From NCBI GenBank assembly GCA_028280025.1, contig JANQMO010000073.1, positions 1 through 57,067 of the forward strand: a stretch of DNA of 57,067 nucleotides, read 5' to 3'. The position numbers and the translations under genes are program-made. This document shows positions 1 through 8,996 of this stretch, in pieces. The notes under the pieces are model-generated. The model worked only from the letters and a program-made list of their open reading frames with translations. It did not search any database and was not told the DNA's origin. Positions within the stretch are counted from its first letter, which is position 1, and every line of letters starts with the position of its first letter. This DNA comes from Chlorobium sp. GTDB lineage: Bacteria > Bacteroidota > Chlorobiia > Chlorobiales > Chlorobiaceae.

Positions 1-1463
1 TGGTCTTTGACCGTTTTGTAGATATTCTCCGCTATCTTTCTCCAGTAACGCCGCTCATCCTCGCTCAGCTTTTTCTCTTTCATTTTGACCGAGGGTTTCC
101 TGCTCCGGGAGAAAAGAATGTTCTCTTCACCTTTGGGCTGCCCCAGCAACGCTTCTTCAATAGTCTCCATTTCTGCCTGAAGCACCTTTTTGGCTGTATC
201 AAGGCCGCCATCGAGAAGCTGATAGATCATATCATCACCGAACTCTTCCCGGAATTCAATGATGTCGATATCATTGGGGTCCTCCATTGCCTTGTCGATG
301 ACATCCCGGTAGACATCAATCTCGTAACCGGTCAACCGCTCGGCAAGATGGATATTGTTACCGTTCTTCCCTATGGCATACTTGATCTGTTCCGGCTTGA
401 GCATCACCCGTGCTTTTCGGGTTTTCATATCGGCATGGACCGTCATGGGGTCTATTTTTGCGGGCTGAAGAGCCCGGGCGATGAATATCTGAGGATCGTC
501 GGTAAAATAGATCACGTCGATGTTCTCGTTATTGAGTTCCTTGACGATGCTCTGGATCCGCTTTCCCCTGTAACCGACACTTGCGCCAACCGGATCGATT
601 CTCGAACTGGTGGATTCAACCGCAACCTTGGCCCGTTCACCAGGAACTCTTGCAATACCCTTGATAACGATCAGGCCATCGAGAATCTCGGGCACCTCAT
701 TTTCAAACAGTTTATAGAGAAACCGGTCATCGATCCTTGATACGATCACTTTCATCGCGCCATCAGGCTTCTCTTTTTCAACAATGCTCCCGTCATCCTG
801 CCGGACTTTCACTTTTTCCCTCTCGATCCGTTTGACATAGAGCTTCATCCGGGGTGTTCGTCTCGGGTTATCCTTTTTCATCATCTCCGATCGCGGAAGA
901 ACAAGCTCGACCCGATGGTCTTTTGATGTGCTGTAGGTAAAAATAACTTCGTTGGGACGAACCTGATAGACTTCTCCGGCCACCACTTCGCCGACCTTTT
1001 CCAGACATTCCTCATAGACAACCTGACGCTCGAGGTCCCGAACCTTTTTCTGGACCGACTGCTTGATGATCTGGATCGATTTCCTGGTCAGATACTCTTC
1101 AAGGTTAATCGGACCTTCCTCGTAATAATCATCCAGTTCAAGGGATTCATCGATGGTGCGAACCTCGTCAAGACTGATCTCGATAGTAGGCAGATCCACT
1201 TCATCGACAATTTTTTTAAGAATATATACCTCGAAATCTCCCCGCTCCGGGTTGATGAAAATATTGGCTTCGACCTCCGGATCGTAATCTTTCCGCAACT
1301 GCTTCTGTATGATATCTTTCAGAAGATCTGCAATATCCATTTTTACAGCAGCACTTTCCGTTCGTTTGTCGAGGAAGATCTTCGACTGCTCGATCTCGCC
1401 AAAAGCGTTTGCGATCAGCTCTTTTCTGTCCTGCTTTTCCGCCTTAGCCTGCTTTCTTGCCAT
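1..1463 (-). CDS. nusA: Transcription termination/antitermination factor NusA (3' end beyond window)
   Basis: NusA binds RNA polymerase and nascent RNA and modulates pausing, termination and antitermination. The frame opens at an ATG at 1463 (MARKQAKAEKQ) and runs about 487 codons off the left edge without a stop. Visible in order are the N-terminal polymerase-binding domain, an S1 domain from about residue 150, a KH domain with the NusA signature DPVGASVGYRGKRIQSIVKE near residue 290, and a second KH domain (KYAIGKNGNNIHLAERLTG) near 360-385. A charged tail follows. It lies 58 bases downstream of rimP, the usual rimP-nusA-infB order, so infB is expected just left of the window. I translated it directly from the sequence; the identification is firm. 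Confidence 0.95.
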   Translation of the reverse strand, partial: MARKQAKAEKQDRKELIANAFGEIEQSKIFLDKRTESAAVKMDIADLLKDIIQKQLRKDYDPEVEANIFINPERGDFEVYILKKIVDEVDLPTIEISLDEVRTIDESLELDDYYEEGPINLEEYLTRKSIQIIKQSVQKKVRDLERQVVYEECLEKVGEVVAGEVYQVRPNEVIFTYSTSKDHRVELVLPRSEMMKKDNPRRTPRMKLYVKRIEREKVKVRQDDGSIVEKEKPDGAMKVIVSRIDDRFLYKLFENEVPEILDGLIVIKGIARVPGERAKVAVESTSSRIDPVGASVGYRGKRIQSIVKELNNENIDVIYFTDDPQIFIARALQPAKIDPMTVHADMKTRKARVMLKPEQIKYAIGKNGNNIHLAERLTGYEIDVYRDVIDKAMEDPNDIDIIEFREEFGDDMIYQLLDGGLDTAKKVLQAEMETIEEALLGQPKGEENILFSRSRKPSVKMKEKKLSEDERRYWRKIAENIYKTVKD

Positions 1464-1521
1464 CTCTGTTCCAATTACTTTTTTTAAAAAAGAAAATAAA
1501 AGGCCGACCCATTATGCTGTT

Positions 1522-2037
1522 TCAGAAATCCACTTCAACAACGGCCCTGCTGACTGTACTCAGCTCAAGCCGCACCGGCTCTCCGGCAACGTTCTTTTTC
1601 CGTTTTCCCGACGCAACAGGTTCAAGAACGATCGAAGGCGAAGGTGTCTCCAGAACATCCGCCTCGACAAGGCGCCCGGTAATCTCGGCAGGCATATGCT
1701 CGCTGTTACGGTACTGTACACGCACCAGGCGCCCTGTATGGCGGATATACTGACGAACATGCCTGATCGGTTCTCCAATGCCGGGTGATGATACCGTCAG
1801 TTCAAAATCATCACCGACAACAGCTTTCATATCATTGTGCGATGCTATCGCACTGATCAGACAACGATTGAGATCAACACACTCGGAAACCGATATACCC
1901 TTCTCGGTATCCACAAAAACATCAACCCTTACTGAAGGATGAGCTCCTTTCATATGCAGATCCACCAGAAAAACATCATCATGACCGCACTCCCCGAGTA
2001 CGTCGTCAATAAACGATTTCAAAGGTCCCTGTTCCAC
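1522..2037 (-). CDS. rimP: Ribosome maturation factor RimP
   Basis: RimP is needed for late 30S subunit assembly. The 171-residue protein has the family pattern: an N-terminal alpha/beta domain with the FLVDLHMKGAHPSVRVDVFVD stretch, then SVSECVDLNRCLISAI, then the VSSPGIGEPIR motif that leads into a C-terminal SH3-like domain. The start is a GTG at 2037 preceded by an AGGCGAG purine stretch. It is the first gene of the rimP-nusA unit and sits just past a terminator belonging to the upstream genes, so a promoter probably lies within 2040-2060. The length is slightly above the usual ~150 residues. Confidence 0.92.
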   Translation of the reverse strand: MEQGPLKSFIDDVLGECGHDDVFLVDLHMKGAHPSVRVDVFVDTEKGISVSECVDLNRCLISAIASHNDMKAVVGDDFELTVSSPGIGEPIRHVRQYIRHTGRLVRVQYRNSEHMPAEITGRLVEADVLETPSPSIVLEPVASGKRKKNVAGEPVRLELSTVSRAVVEVDF

Positions 2038-2061
2038 CTCGCCTGTTTTGGAATTATATCA

Positions 2062-2092
2062 GAAAAACAAAAAAGTGGGGGAAACCCACTTT
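2062..2092 (-). terminator. Rho-independent terminator behind hisS/DUF4834-like gene
   Basis: An 8-base-pair stem (AAAGTGGG at 2072-2079 with CCCACTTT at 2085-2092, loop GGAAA) is followed on the minus strand by a T-rich tract (complement of the A-run at 2062-2071). It separates transcription of the upstream minus-strand genes from rimP-nusA. Confidence 0.75.
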
Positions 2093-2181
2093 CAAAAAAG
2101 ACCTCTTCTTTGTCCTCTTCCAGTGCTGTAATGTAAAAAAAAGGCGATACAGTTCAAATAAAAGTGCGTTCGTAACGCTCT

Positions 2182-2397
2182 TCATGCACGGTCCTCGGAT
2201 TCCTTGATATGCGTTTCCATCACTTCGTATTCCGTTTCTTCGGCTTTTCCCGTTACAGCCGACCCGCCGCTACCCCGGTTCGATGAACGGAATGGCCATT
2301 CCTGGCGCAGAAAACGACCGGCAACGAAGCGTGCCGCTGTTTTGAGCAGCAGATACATGATGAGAACTATGAGAAAAATCCTTAGAAGAAACAGCAT
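2182..2397 (-). CDS. Small membrane protein, DUF4834-like
   Basis: A 71-residue protein starting at ATG 2397 with one hydrophobic segment at residues 2-20 (LFLLRIFLIVLIMYLLL), then a basic stretch and a charged, Gly/Ser- and Glu-rich tail. This architecture resembles the DUF4834 proteins of Bacteroidota and Chlorobiota; no function is known. A longer reading to 2457 is possible, but its extra residues look non-coding and would bury the membrane anchor. It lies about 125 bases downstream of hisS on the same strand and is followed by a terminator at 2062-2092. The family link is from general appearance only. Confidence 0.6.
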   Translation of the reverse strand: MLFLLRIFLIVLIMYLLLKTAARFVAGRFLRQEWPFRSSNRGSGGSAVTGKAEETEYEVMETHIKESEDRA

Positions 2398-2522
2398 GAT
2401 ACCTCGTACGTTTAGCTCAATGGGCAAGAAGCATAGCCATGCAAACTGCAGGCACATGCAGGCCGTGCCGTTCTGCCGGCACTGAAGAACCGGTTAATCG
2501 ATACTCTCAAAAATGAATGGCG

Positions 2523-3800
2523 TCAGGTTTTCGGCACAGCAGTCAATCGACCGATGATATCTTTCAGCGGCAGTGATTCCTGCTCCGATGTCCCGAGATT
2601 CTTCAGGCCATACACCTTTGACTGTGCCTCCTGTTCACCGACAAACAGTGCGTAGGCCGCATGTATCCGGTTTGCCTCTCTCATCTGGGACTTCATGCTT
2701 CTTCGGGCGAAATCCATAACCGTACTGACGCCCGACTGGCGCAATGTATCGCAAATCCCTGAAGCATGACCAAAAAGGTCTGAATCCTGCATCACGATGT
2801 ACACCTGCGGGCCCGATGCGCTCAGGTCTTTGAGCAGCCCCAGCTTCTCCATGACAATCAGGAGGCGCTCCATACCGACAGCAAAACCGACGGCCGGAAC
2901 ATCCTGCCTGCTCCCCAGCTCTCCGGCCAGTCCGTCATAGCGTCCCCCTCCACCGAGTGCATCCTGTGCCCCGAGCTCGGAACTGGCCACTTCAAATGCC
3001 GTATGACAGTAATAATCCAGCCCTCTGACAAGCAGGGGGTCAATCGTATAGTCTACATTCCGGTCATCGAGATACTGCAGAACTTTTGAAAAATCATCAG
3101 ATGCGGAAGAACTGAGATAGTCACCGAGCTTCGGAGCGTCACGCACTATTTTGCGAACTTCCGGGTCTTTTGAATCAAGGATCCGAAGCGGATTTTTTTC
3201 CAGCCGCTCCCTCAGCGGACCGTCAAACGAACCGGCATACGGCTCAAGATACTCTTTAAGCGCAACAATGTAGCGCATCCTGTCATCCCTGTCACCAAGC
3301 GAGTTGATCCGGAGAACAAGTCCTGAAATACCCAGTTCACCGAAAACGTGCATCATGAGACTGATCACCTCCGTAACCGCTTCCGGAGAAGAAGCCCCGA
3401 TCAATTCGACGCCGAACTGCGAAAACTGGCGCTGTCTGCCTGCCTGCGGCCGCTCTTTTCGAAAAAGGTCTGCAATGTAATAAAGTTTATGAACAGGAGA
3501 AGCCGCACCAAGACCGCCCTGAAGGTATGCCCGCATCACGCCTGCGGTCATCTCGGGCCGCAACGTTATCGAACGGCCTTTCTCCTCAGGTCTGAAGGTG
3601 AACATCTCCTTGCCGACAATATCCGTTGTTGCACCGATGCTTCGTTGAAAGAGATCGGTGTACTCGAATGCCGGGGTTCGGATTTCACCGTATCCGTAGA
3701 TTCCGGCTACCTGATGAATAATCTTTTCGACATGTCTCCAGGACAGAACCTCACCGGGGAGAATGTCCCTGGTACCTTTTACAGCTCGAAATTGCGACAT
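2523..3800 (-). CDS. hisS: Histidine--tRNA ligase
   Basis: Class II aminoacyl-tRNA synthetase that charges tRNA-His, 425 residues, normal for the bacterial enzyme. Motif 1 lies in the N-terminal RDILPGE...EIRTPAFEYTDLF region. Motif 2 contains LFRKERPQAGRQRQFSQFGVE. The histidine-specific motifs VRGLDYYCHTAFEV and GGGRYDGL are present, and motif 3 is GFAVGMERLLIVME. A C-terminal anticodon-binding domain begins near residue 325. The start MSQFRAVKGTRDILP matches family N termini. The DUF4834-like gene follows on the same strand. All signature residues appear intact. Confidence 0.97.
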   Translation of the reverse strand: MSQFRAVKGTRDILPGEVLSWRHVEKIIHQVAGIYGYGEIRTPAFEYTDLFQRSIGATTDIVGKEMFTFRPEEKGRSITLRPEMTAGVMRAYLQGGLGAASPVHKLYYIADLFRKERPQAGRQRQFSQFGVELIGASSPEAVTEVISLMMHVFGELGISGLVLRINSLGDRDDRMRYIVALKEYLEPYAGSFDGPLRERLEKNPLRILDSKDPEVRKIVRDAPKLGDYLSSSASDDFSKVLQYLDDRNVDYTIDPLLVRGLDYYCHTAFEVASSELGAQDALGGGGRYDGLAGELGSRQDVPAVGFAVGMERLLIVMEKLGLLKDLSASGPQVYIVMQDSDLFGHASGICDTLRQSGVSTVMDFARRSMKSQMREANRIHAAYALFVGEQEAQSKVYGLKNLGTSEQESLPLKDIIGRLTAVPKT

Positions 3801-3966
3801 GAACGATCTTTCTGTGACTTAAGCTTGTCTTGCTGCATCAGGATGTTCAACCTGCGGCAGACCTGCATAATTATCAGCAGTACCCGAACCGAGCGATCTG
3901 AATCCGGTAGACTTCCGCTTAATAATGAGCCACCCCAAGCCGATATGATGCAAGACGGAATAGCGG

Positions 3967-4578
3967 TCAGGTGAAACGGCTTGATATGCAACGTATAAAG
4001 CTTTTCACCTTTTTGTGCATATATAATGCCGCCCGCTTTTCTCGATCGCTTGCTTTATTTGCATGCGGAAATGCAACATCCGGAATGTCGGCACCCAAAA
4101 AAGGACAAAGCTTATCCCAACCATCTCCTTTAGCCAGGTCCATTACCAACAAATCTTGGGGACGGTTCTTAAAGTAGTTCTGGACTTCTCTTGTGTGATC
4201 CTCGAATCGTTTGATATAGATGTCTTCATTGCCTTCCGGACATCCGACACCGTAGATCCACTTTCTCATAGGCGTTTCCTTGCGACCGAAGTGTCTGACT
4301 TGGCTCTTTATCCAGGATTCAGAATCTCTTAGCATCAATATAAACTTACATCCCTGATACTTTGCATCGAGTTCTTGGTAAATTATTGGCCAGGGGTTGT
4401 CCTGAAAAGCATCGAATTTTTCAGCCAAATCATAAGCCATGGGAAGCACATTTTTCTCAATATCAGGATCTTTCACTCCATTTGGCCCAGTCACCCGATA
4501 ACCCAGTGTTTCGAGAGCAACACGAAGACTAGTCGTACCTGTCTTGTGAAATCCCAAACAAAAAACTTTGGCTTTCAT
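3967..4578 (-). CDS. Sulfotransferase family protein (Sulfotransfer_4-like)
   Basis: A 203-residue protein predicted to transfer sulfate from PAPS to an unknown acceptor. The start at ATG 4578 puts the PAPS 5'-phosphosulfate-binding loop GFHKTGTTSLRVALETLG right at the N terminus, as in this family; the longer frame to 4710 overlaps the upstream gene and was not used. A second conserved region, CKFILMLRDSESWIKSQVRH, matches the 3'-phosphate-binding segment. It follows the PTS EIIA-like gene by 29 bases, so it is probably cotranscribed with cdsA and that gene. This is an odd setting for such an enzyme, and the acceptor cannot be inferred. It is one of three sulfotransferases in the window. Confidence 0.8.
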   Translation of the reverse strand: MKAKVFCLGFHKTGTTSLRVALETLGYRVTGPNGVKDPDIEKNVLPMAYDLAEKFDAFQDNPWPIIYQELDAKYQGCKFILMLRDSESWIKSQVRHFGRKETPMRKWIYGVGCPEGNEDIYIKRFEDHTREVQNYFKNRPQDLLVMDLAKGDGWDKLCPFLGADIPDVAFPHANKASDREKRAALYMHKKVKSFIRCISSRFT

Positions 4579-4606
4579 CGTAACTCTTTGGTTTCGGTGC
4601 CAACAT

Positions 4607-5077
4607 CTATATCTGTGGCAAATCTTTTTCCTCTTCCCTGAACAAATCAAGAACACCGGCAGCATCATTTGCAGCAAGCAGCTTGTCCCTGAGAGCCGAC
4701 CGCCCCGCAAGACGGGTTATGCGGCCAAGAAGTTTCAGATGCTCTGAAAGCATTTCTTCGGGAGTGGCAAGGAGAAAAACAATCTGGACGGGCTCATTGT
4801 CAATAGCGTCAAAATCGACACCTTCCTGCAAAGTGGCCAGTGCCAGAACCGGTGTGGAAACAGCCTCGGTCTTTGCATGGGGCAGCGCGATCCGTTTGCC
4901 TATTCCCGTCGACATCTCTTTTTCACGCCTGAGCACATCGTGCCGCAGTTTTTTCGGGCTTGTCACCCCGGGATGCGAGCCTGCTATCAAAAGCATCTTT
5001 TCTATAATCTGGGATTTTGTCCCTGCCTCAAGATGCAGTTCGATGTACTTATCGGATAGCAAACCTTCGATCTTCAT
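4607..5077 (-). CDS. PTS EIIA-type (fructose/Ntr family) phosphocarrier domain protein
   Basis: A 156-residue single-domain EIIA of the fructose/nitrogen-regulatory type. The phospho-accepting histidine lies in RIALPHAKTE (about residue 67), and the fold-defining segments REKEMSTGIG and VFLLATPEEMLSEHLKLLG are present. Such stand-alone EIIA proteins usually act in regulation rather than sugar uptake. No EIIB or EIIC gene is in the window, but Enzyme I (ptsI) is at 38573-40339. It lies about 80 bases downstream of cdsA and 29 bases before the sulfotransferase gene, all on the minus strand. Confidence 0.88.
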   Translation of the reverse strand: MKIEGLLSDKYIELHLEAGTKSQIIEKMLLIAGSHPGVTSPKKLRHDVLRREKEMSTGIGKRIALPHAKTEAVSTPVLALATLQEGVDFDAIDNEPVQIVFLLATPEEMLSEHLKLLGRITRLAGRSALRDKLLAANDAAGVLDLFREEEKDLPQI

Positions 5078-5157
5078 TGCAGCAGCCCGCCTGATTGGTT
5101 CGGAACCTGTCCCGTGTTCACATAAATCAAAATGGCCTATAATATATAAAACATTCC

Positions 5158-5988
5158 CTATACTCCATTGAGCATACCGAAGAAATATAGCAGGAGATAA
5201 AGAAGAGGCGACATGAACATCAGCGTATCGAAACGGTCAAGAACGCCGCCGTGGCCCGGGATCAGTGCCGATGAATCCTTGACCCCCGCCTCTCTTTTGA
5301 ACATTGATTCAACCAAATCGCCGAGCGGACTGAACAACCCGGTAACAAGTCCCGTAAAAAGAGCAAAAGCATGGGAAAGGGCGGCGTCGAAAAAGAGATA
5401 AACCATCGAACCGGCAACACCGCCAAGACAGCCCGAGATATAGCCCTCCCAGGTTTTCTGCGGGCTGTACCGTTCAAAAAATTTCTGTCTGAAAAACTTT
5501 CGTCCCAGACCTCTCCCTCCGAAATACGCAAAGATGTCGGTTGACCATATACACATCAGAAGCAGCAGCACAAGAGATGCTCCATACGGCTCGCTTGCCC
5601 TGATCAAAAAGAGCGAACCGAACGAAATATTCACATACAGCAGCGCTGTCATGGAAGCGCCTATCGAGACGACTTTCGACGGGTTGGTCCTGAACAGTTC
5701 GACAACCAGCAGCACAATAAGCAAAACCATTACAAGCAGCCACCCTTCAACTTTCTGATACAGGAAATTCAGCTGCAAGAGGATCGAAAACAGCAGAAAC
5801 AGCAGAAGAGGGGGAGGGGAAGATTTCGAGAGAAGACGATGAAATTCATAGACGCCAAGAAGGGTCAGAAGCGTTGACAGTGAAAAAAAATACCAGCCCC
5901 CCATCGCGTTCAACCATAGTATCAGCGGAACACCAGCGAGCGCAACAGCAATTCTCCTGAAAAGATTTGAAACGCCTGATTCTGTCAT
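5158..5988 (-). CDS. cdsA: Phosphatidate cytidylyltransferase (CDP-diglyceride synthase)
   Basis: Integral membrane enzyme that makes CDP-diacylglycerol from phosphatidic acid and CTP, the branch point of phospholipid synthesis. The 276-residue protein has about eight hydrophobic segments and the C-terminal CDS signature: SMFKREAGVKDSS, then IPGHGGVLDRFDTLMF. I chose ATG 5988 (MTESGVSNLFRR) because a GAGG ribosome-binding site sits 6 bases upstream; an ATG at 6006 and a frame extending to 6069 are less likely. The EIIA-like and sulfotransferase genes follow on the same strand. Confidence 0.93.
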   Translation of the reverse strand: MTESGVSNLFRRIAVALAGVPLILWLNAMGGWYFFSLSTLLTLLGVYEFHRLLSKSSPPPLLLFLLFSILLQLNFLYQKVEGWLLVMVLLIVLLVVELFRTNPSKVVSIGASMTALLYVNISFGSLFLIRASEPYGASLVLLLLMCIWSTDIFAYFGGRGLGRKFFRQKFFERYSPQKTWEGYISGCLGGVAGSMVYLFFDAALSHAFALFTGLVTGLFSPLGDLVESMFKREAGVKDSSALIPGHGGVLDRFDTLMFMSPLLYLLLYFFGMLNGV

Positions 5989-6107
5989 TGATTCCCTCAC
6001 TTTCATTCCCGGTTCGTCCATTTCTTTCGACATCCGTGTGCAGAAAACACATACCAACCGGGTGCTCAAGCTACAAAAAAACGCTTACATTCTGCAGAAG
6101 ATACCGG

Positions 6108-6178
6108 CCTAAACTGAGACACGCCGCATTCCCTCTTCCTTGCATCTTCTGCATGCTCGACAATCGCTCAATTCAGGA
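6108..6178. repeat. Dispersed repeat family 1, copy A (71 bp, imperfect terminal inverted repeats)
   Basis: The element begins CCTAAACTGAG and ends GCTCAATTCAGGA, which are near inverted complements. Its core CGCATTCCCT...TCGACAATCGCTCAATTC recurs at 36740-36828 and 44902-45015. It sits in the spacer between cdsA and the CPBP protease gene. The match between copies is by eye. Confidence 0.65.
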
Positions 6179-6197
6179 CCGGGCAAGGGGTATGCTC

Positions 6198-7121
6198 TCA
6201 TGAAAAGAGACTCCTGAACCTCTTCATGGCAAACAAAAAAAGGGGAACTGACACCGCTGTCGCCATAATCATCATCCACCCATCGATGCTTCCCTCGGTA
6301 ACCGTGCCGGCAACGGCCTCTGAATCCTTCCGCTGAAGCTGAAGGGCAACAAGCGATACCAGGTTGTTGCTGAAATGAACACCTATAGGCAGCACAAGGC
6401 TTTTCGAGGTTTCATAGAGATAGCCCAGGAACCATCCCATACAGGCCAGCGGCACAAGATTGGCAGGGCTGAAATGAAAAAGCCCGAAAAGAACGCCGGT
6501 CAGGAAAACGCCCCTGGCAGGTGAAAGCGACTCGACATAGTTCCGCTGAACGAAGCCCCGGAAAAACAACTCTTCACAAAAAGCGGGCACAAGAGCGACA
6601 ATGCAGGCTACGACCAGAAATTCCGGAAATGAATCCGCCCCGGCAAGATAGAAAAGGAATTCCTCCTGTTGTTCAGCGGCTTTGAGTATCGCACGGCCGA
6701 TTTCGCCTGCATGAAGAAGCAGATAAGCAATCCCCTCTATGACACTGTAGATAAAGGGCTGAAGCAACAGGAGCCCAAGAAGCGCCGTAAAAAGACCGCG
6801 TGCAGGTTTTTTCCGGCCAACACCGAGAAACCTTAACGTATCACGAGAAAACGGCTGCTTCTGCCGCGTATGCAGTGACGCCAGAAAAAAAACCGGCAGA
6901 CCGAGAAAAAGAACCTGACCGGCGACCTGAACTATCCGATACGGCACCAGAAGCCGCTCGTCAAACCGGGACAGGATCACCATGGTACCGGGTTCAGGCA
7001 TTACCAGGAACACAAGAGCGCTTCCCAGAAGGGGGTAGGCCAGCATAACAACAAGGAGGACGAAGCTGGTCCAGTAAAAAAGGCCTGATTTCTTTTTCAG
7101 AAAATGCAGTGCGTCATTCAT
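6198..7121 (-). CDS. CPBP family intramembrane metalloprotease (CAAX prenyl protease-like)
   Basis: Polytopic membrane protein, 307 residues from ATG 7121. The three CPBP (Abi) motifs are visible in the C-terminal half: CEELFFRGFVQ (EExxxR), FGLFHFSPAN (FxxxH) and HFSNNLVS (HxxxN); these residues form the metal site in this family. Several hydrophobic helices precede the domain. Bacterial CPBP proteins have varied or unknown substrates, so no specific role is claimed. It is followed by the family 1 repeat and then by cdsA on the same strand. Confidence 0.88.
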   Translation of the reverse strand: MNDALHFLKKKSGLFYWTSFVLLVVMLAYPLLGSALVFLVMPEPGTMVILSRFDERLLVPYRIVQVAGQVLFLGLPVFFLASLHTRQKQPFSRDTLRFLGVGRKKPARGLFTALLGLLLLQPFIYSVIEGIAYLLLHAGEIGRAILKAAEQQEEFLFYLAGADSFPEFLVVACIVALVPAFCEELFFRGFVQRNYVESLSPARGVFLTGVLFGLFHFSPANLVPLACMGWFLGYLYETSKSLVLPIGVHFSNNLVSLVALQLQRKDSEAVAGTVTEGSIDGWMMIMATAVSVPLFLFAMKRFRSLFS

Positions 7122-7399
7122 CAAATCATACCGTTATTGTTATCATCTTTATTGAAAATACTATACAAGCCATCCTTTTTGCCGCCGTGACACATGCAGG
7201 CAAAAAAACCTGATCAAGGGATTTTTCCTTACATTTTATACACACAGGCAAACCGCTGTCTGATCCGGATCAGTCATCTTGCCGCCTTCTGTTAACAAAA
7301 TACAAGATCAACGGTTTAAAAACGCAGGACATAAGCAATACCCGGCTTCATGATGCGGCCGAAAGAACGGATAGGCTTTTCCTTTTTTCACTATCACCG

Positions 7400-8650
7400 A
7401 TGGATATCCGAACATCTCCTAAAAACCGGCTTTCTGAAACAGCATCGTACCTGATGATGGCGTTAGGTTTTGTGCTCCCCCTCTCTACAGCTGCAAGTTA
7501 CATCATCGCTCTTCTTATCATCCTGCTCTGGCTGGCGAGGGGCGACTTCAGTAACGACTGGAAACAACTGAGAAACAATCCGGTAGCTCTCTCTGTCACC
7601 GGATTTGTTCTGCTCCATATTGTCGGGCTTCTATGGACAACCGATATAAAGAACGGAATATATGTTCTAAAAAAAGAATCGGTACTCTTACTGCTGCCGA
7701 TCCTGATGCTTTTTGCAAAAAAGGAACACATCGACCTCTACATCAATACCTTTCTCATCGCGATGACAGCAAGCATGAGCCTGTCGTTCGCAGTATGGTT
7801 CGAGGTAATCCCGCCCGCTCCGGGAATAAAAACCGCAGACCCCACTCCATTTATGAGCCATATCTCATACACTCCTTACCTCACCATCGCAGTTTCCCTT
7901 ATTTTGTACCGTCTTTTGTTCAGCAGGGATATTGCAATGCCGGCCAGGGTGCTCTATGTCGTTATGGCAGTCAGTATGAGCATCAACATTTTCATTACCC
8001 GCGGAAGAGCCGGCCAGATCATGTTTTTTGCAATGATTGGCATTGTTATTTTCCAGTACAATCAAAAAAATCTGATCAGAGCCGCAACGCTCTCGTTTTT
8101 CGGCATCCTTACCGCCTTTCTCCTTTCGTATTCCACAAGCGACGTATTCCGCTCCAGGCTGCATGAGGCTGTAAACAATATCAACACGTATGAAAGCAAA
8201 AAAACAACAGATGTGGGTCTGAGGATTGCTTTCACCCTTAATTCTCTGGAGATCATAAAAAAACACCCGTTATCCGGTGTCGGAACAGGCGATTTTAACA
8301 TCGAGTACGAAAAGGTAAATGCACTGCACTCCCCGGATATGCCCGCGACGGGAAATCCTCATAACATGTATGTGCTGGCACTGGTACAGTTCGGTATTAT
8401 CGGCCTGCTGTCACTTCTGGCATTGCTGTATACCCAAATCCTGCAGGCCGGAAAATCCAACAATCTGCTGCGGAGAAACTTCGGGATCGCCCTTCCTGTT
8501 CTCTTTGCACTGATCATGTTCAGCGACAGTTATTTACGGGGTCATTTCACAACCATGCTTTTCGCCTATTTCAGTTCCTTTATTTACAAGGATTATGAAG
8601 ATGACCGCCCTGTTAGCTTGCCTGTTGAAAAACCTCGCTTGCCGATGTAA
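7400..8650 (+). CDS. O-antigen ligase/polymerase family membrane protein (WaaL/Wzy type)
   Basis: A 416-residue polytopic membrane protein with about ten to twelve hydrophobic segments. It ends in a large-loop signature near residue 310, ATGNPHNMYVLALVQFG, equivalent to the PHNxxL motif whose His is essential in O-antigen ligases. A glycine-rich GVGTGDFNIEYE segment precedes it, as is usual for Wzy_C proteins. It would join or polymerise lipid-linked glycans at the periplasmic face. It leads a plus-strand run of LPS-type genes (7400-11635). A second member of this superfamily is at 17674-18900, so one is probably the ligase and the other the polymerase; the sequence alone does not say which. 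Confidence 0.85.
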   Translation: MDIRTSPKNRLSETASYLMMALGFVLPLSTAASYIIALLIILLWLARGDFSNDWKQLRNNPVALSVTGFVLLHIVGLLWTTDIKNGIYVLKKESVLLLLPILMLFAKKEHIDLYINTFLIAMTASMSLSFAVWFEVIPPAPGIKTADPTPFMSHISYTPYLTIAVSLILYRLLFSRDIAMPARVLYVVMAVSMSINIFITRGRAGQIMFFAMIGIVIFQYNQKNLIRAATLSFFGILTAFLLSYSTSDVFRSRLHEAVNNINTYESKKTTDVGLRIAFTLNSLEIIKKHPLSGVGTGDFNIEYEKVNALHSPDMPATGNPHNMYVLALVQFGIIGLLSLLALLYTQILQAGKSNNLLRRNFGIALPVLFALIMFSDSYLRGHFTTMLFAYFSSFIYKDYEDDRPVSLPVEKPRLPM

Positions 8651-8996
8651 TGCCTTTATCTCATGAAAATCCTTCGGGTCAGGGTATCCTGACTGCCTGA
8701 TTCCGCTTTTGAGACAGAAAAAGAAAAGCGATCACGCCTTACCAGAAAACATCTTCGACCAATAGTAACGACATACCATCCTTGGATGAGTTTCCGAACC
8801 TGAGTAATTTTTATTTTCAGCATATTAGGGTGGCCGGACAAACCGGCATTCAAGAACATCTCCGGAGAACAGATTTCTTGCATTTTTCGGCCCAACCATG
8901 CCTATAGCTGCTTGCGGCCCCATTTGACACCATAAACAGTACAGGCAAGAATCCGTTCAGGCACGATCGCGGCATAACGTATAACGAAACAGCACA
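8651..8996. other. 346-base spacer without a supported gene
   Basis: Lies between two plus-strand genes. It contains a small perfect inverted repeat, GTCAGG/CCTGAC with a 4-base loop, at 8678-8693 with no T-tract after it. A 79-codon minus-strand frame (8656-8895) has no recognisable features. I see no RNA gene. Confidence 0.5.

Noticed and set aside
8678..8693. GTCAGG/CCTGAC hairpin as a terminator for the ligase-like gene
   Set aside because: Only six pairs and no T-tract follows.
8656..8895. 79-codon minus-strand frame between the ligase-like and WaaE-like genes
   Set aside because: No motif, signal or family resemblance; opposite in strand to both neighbours; composition explains the open frame.
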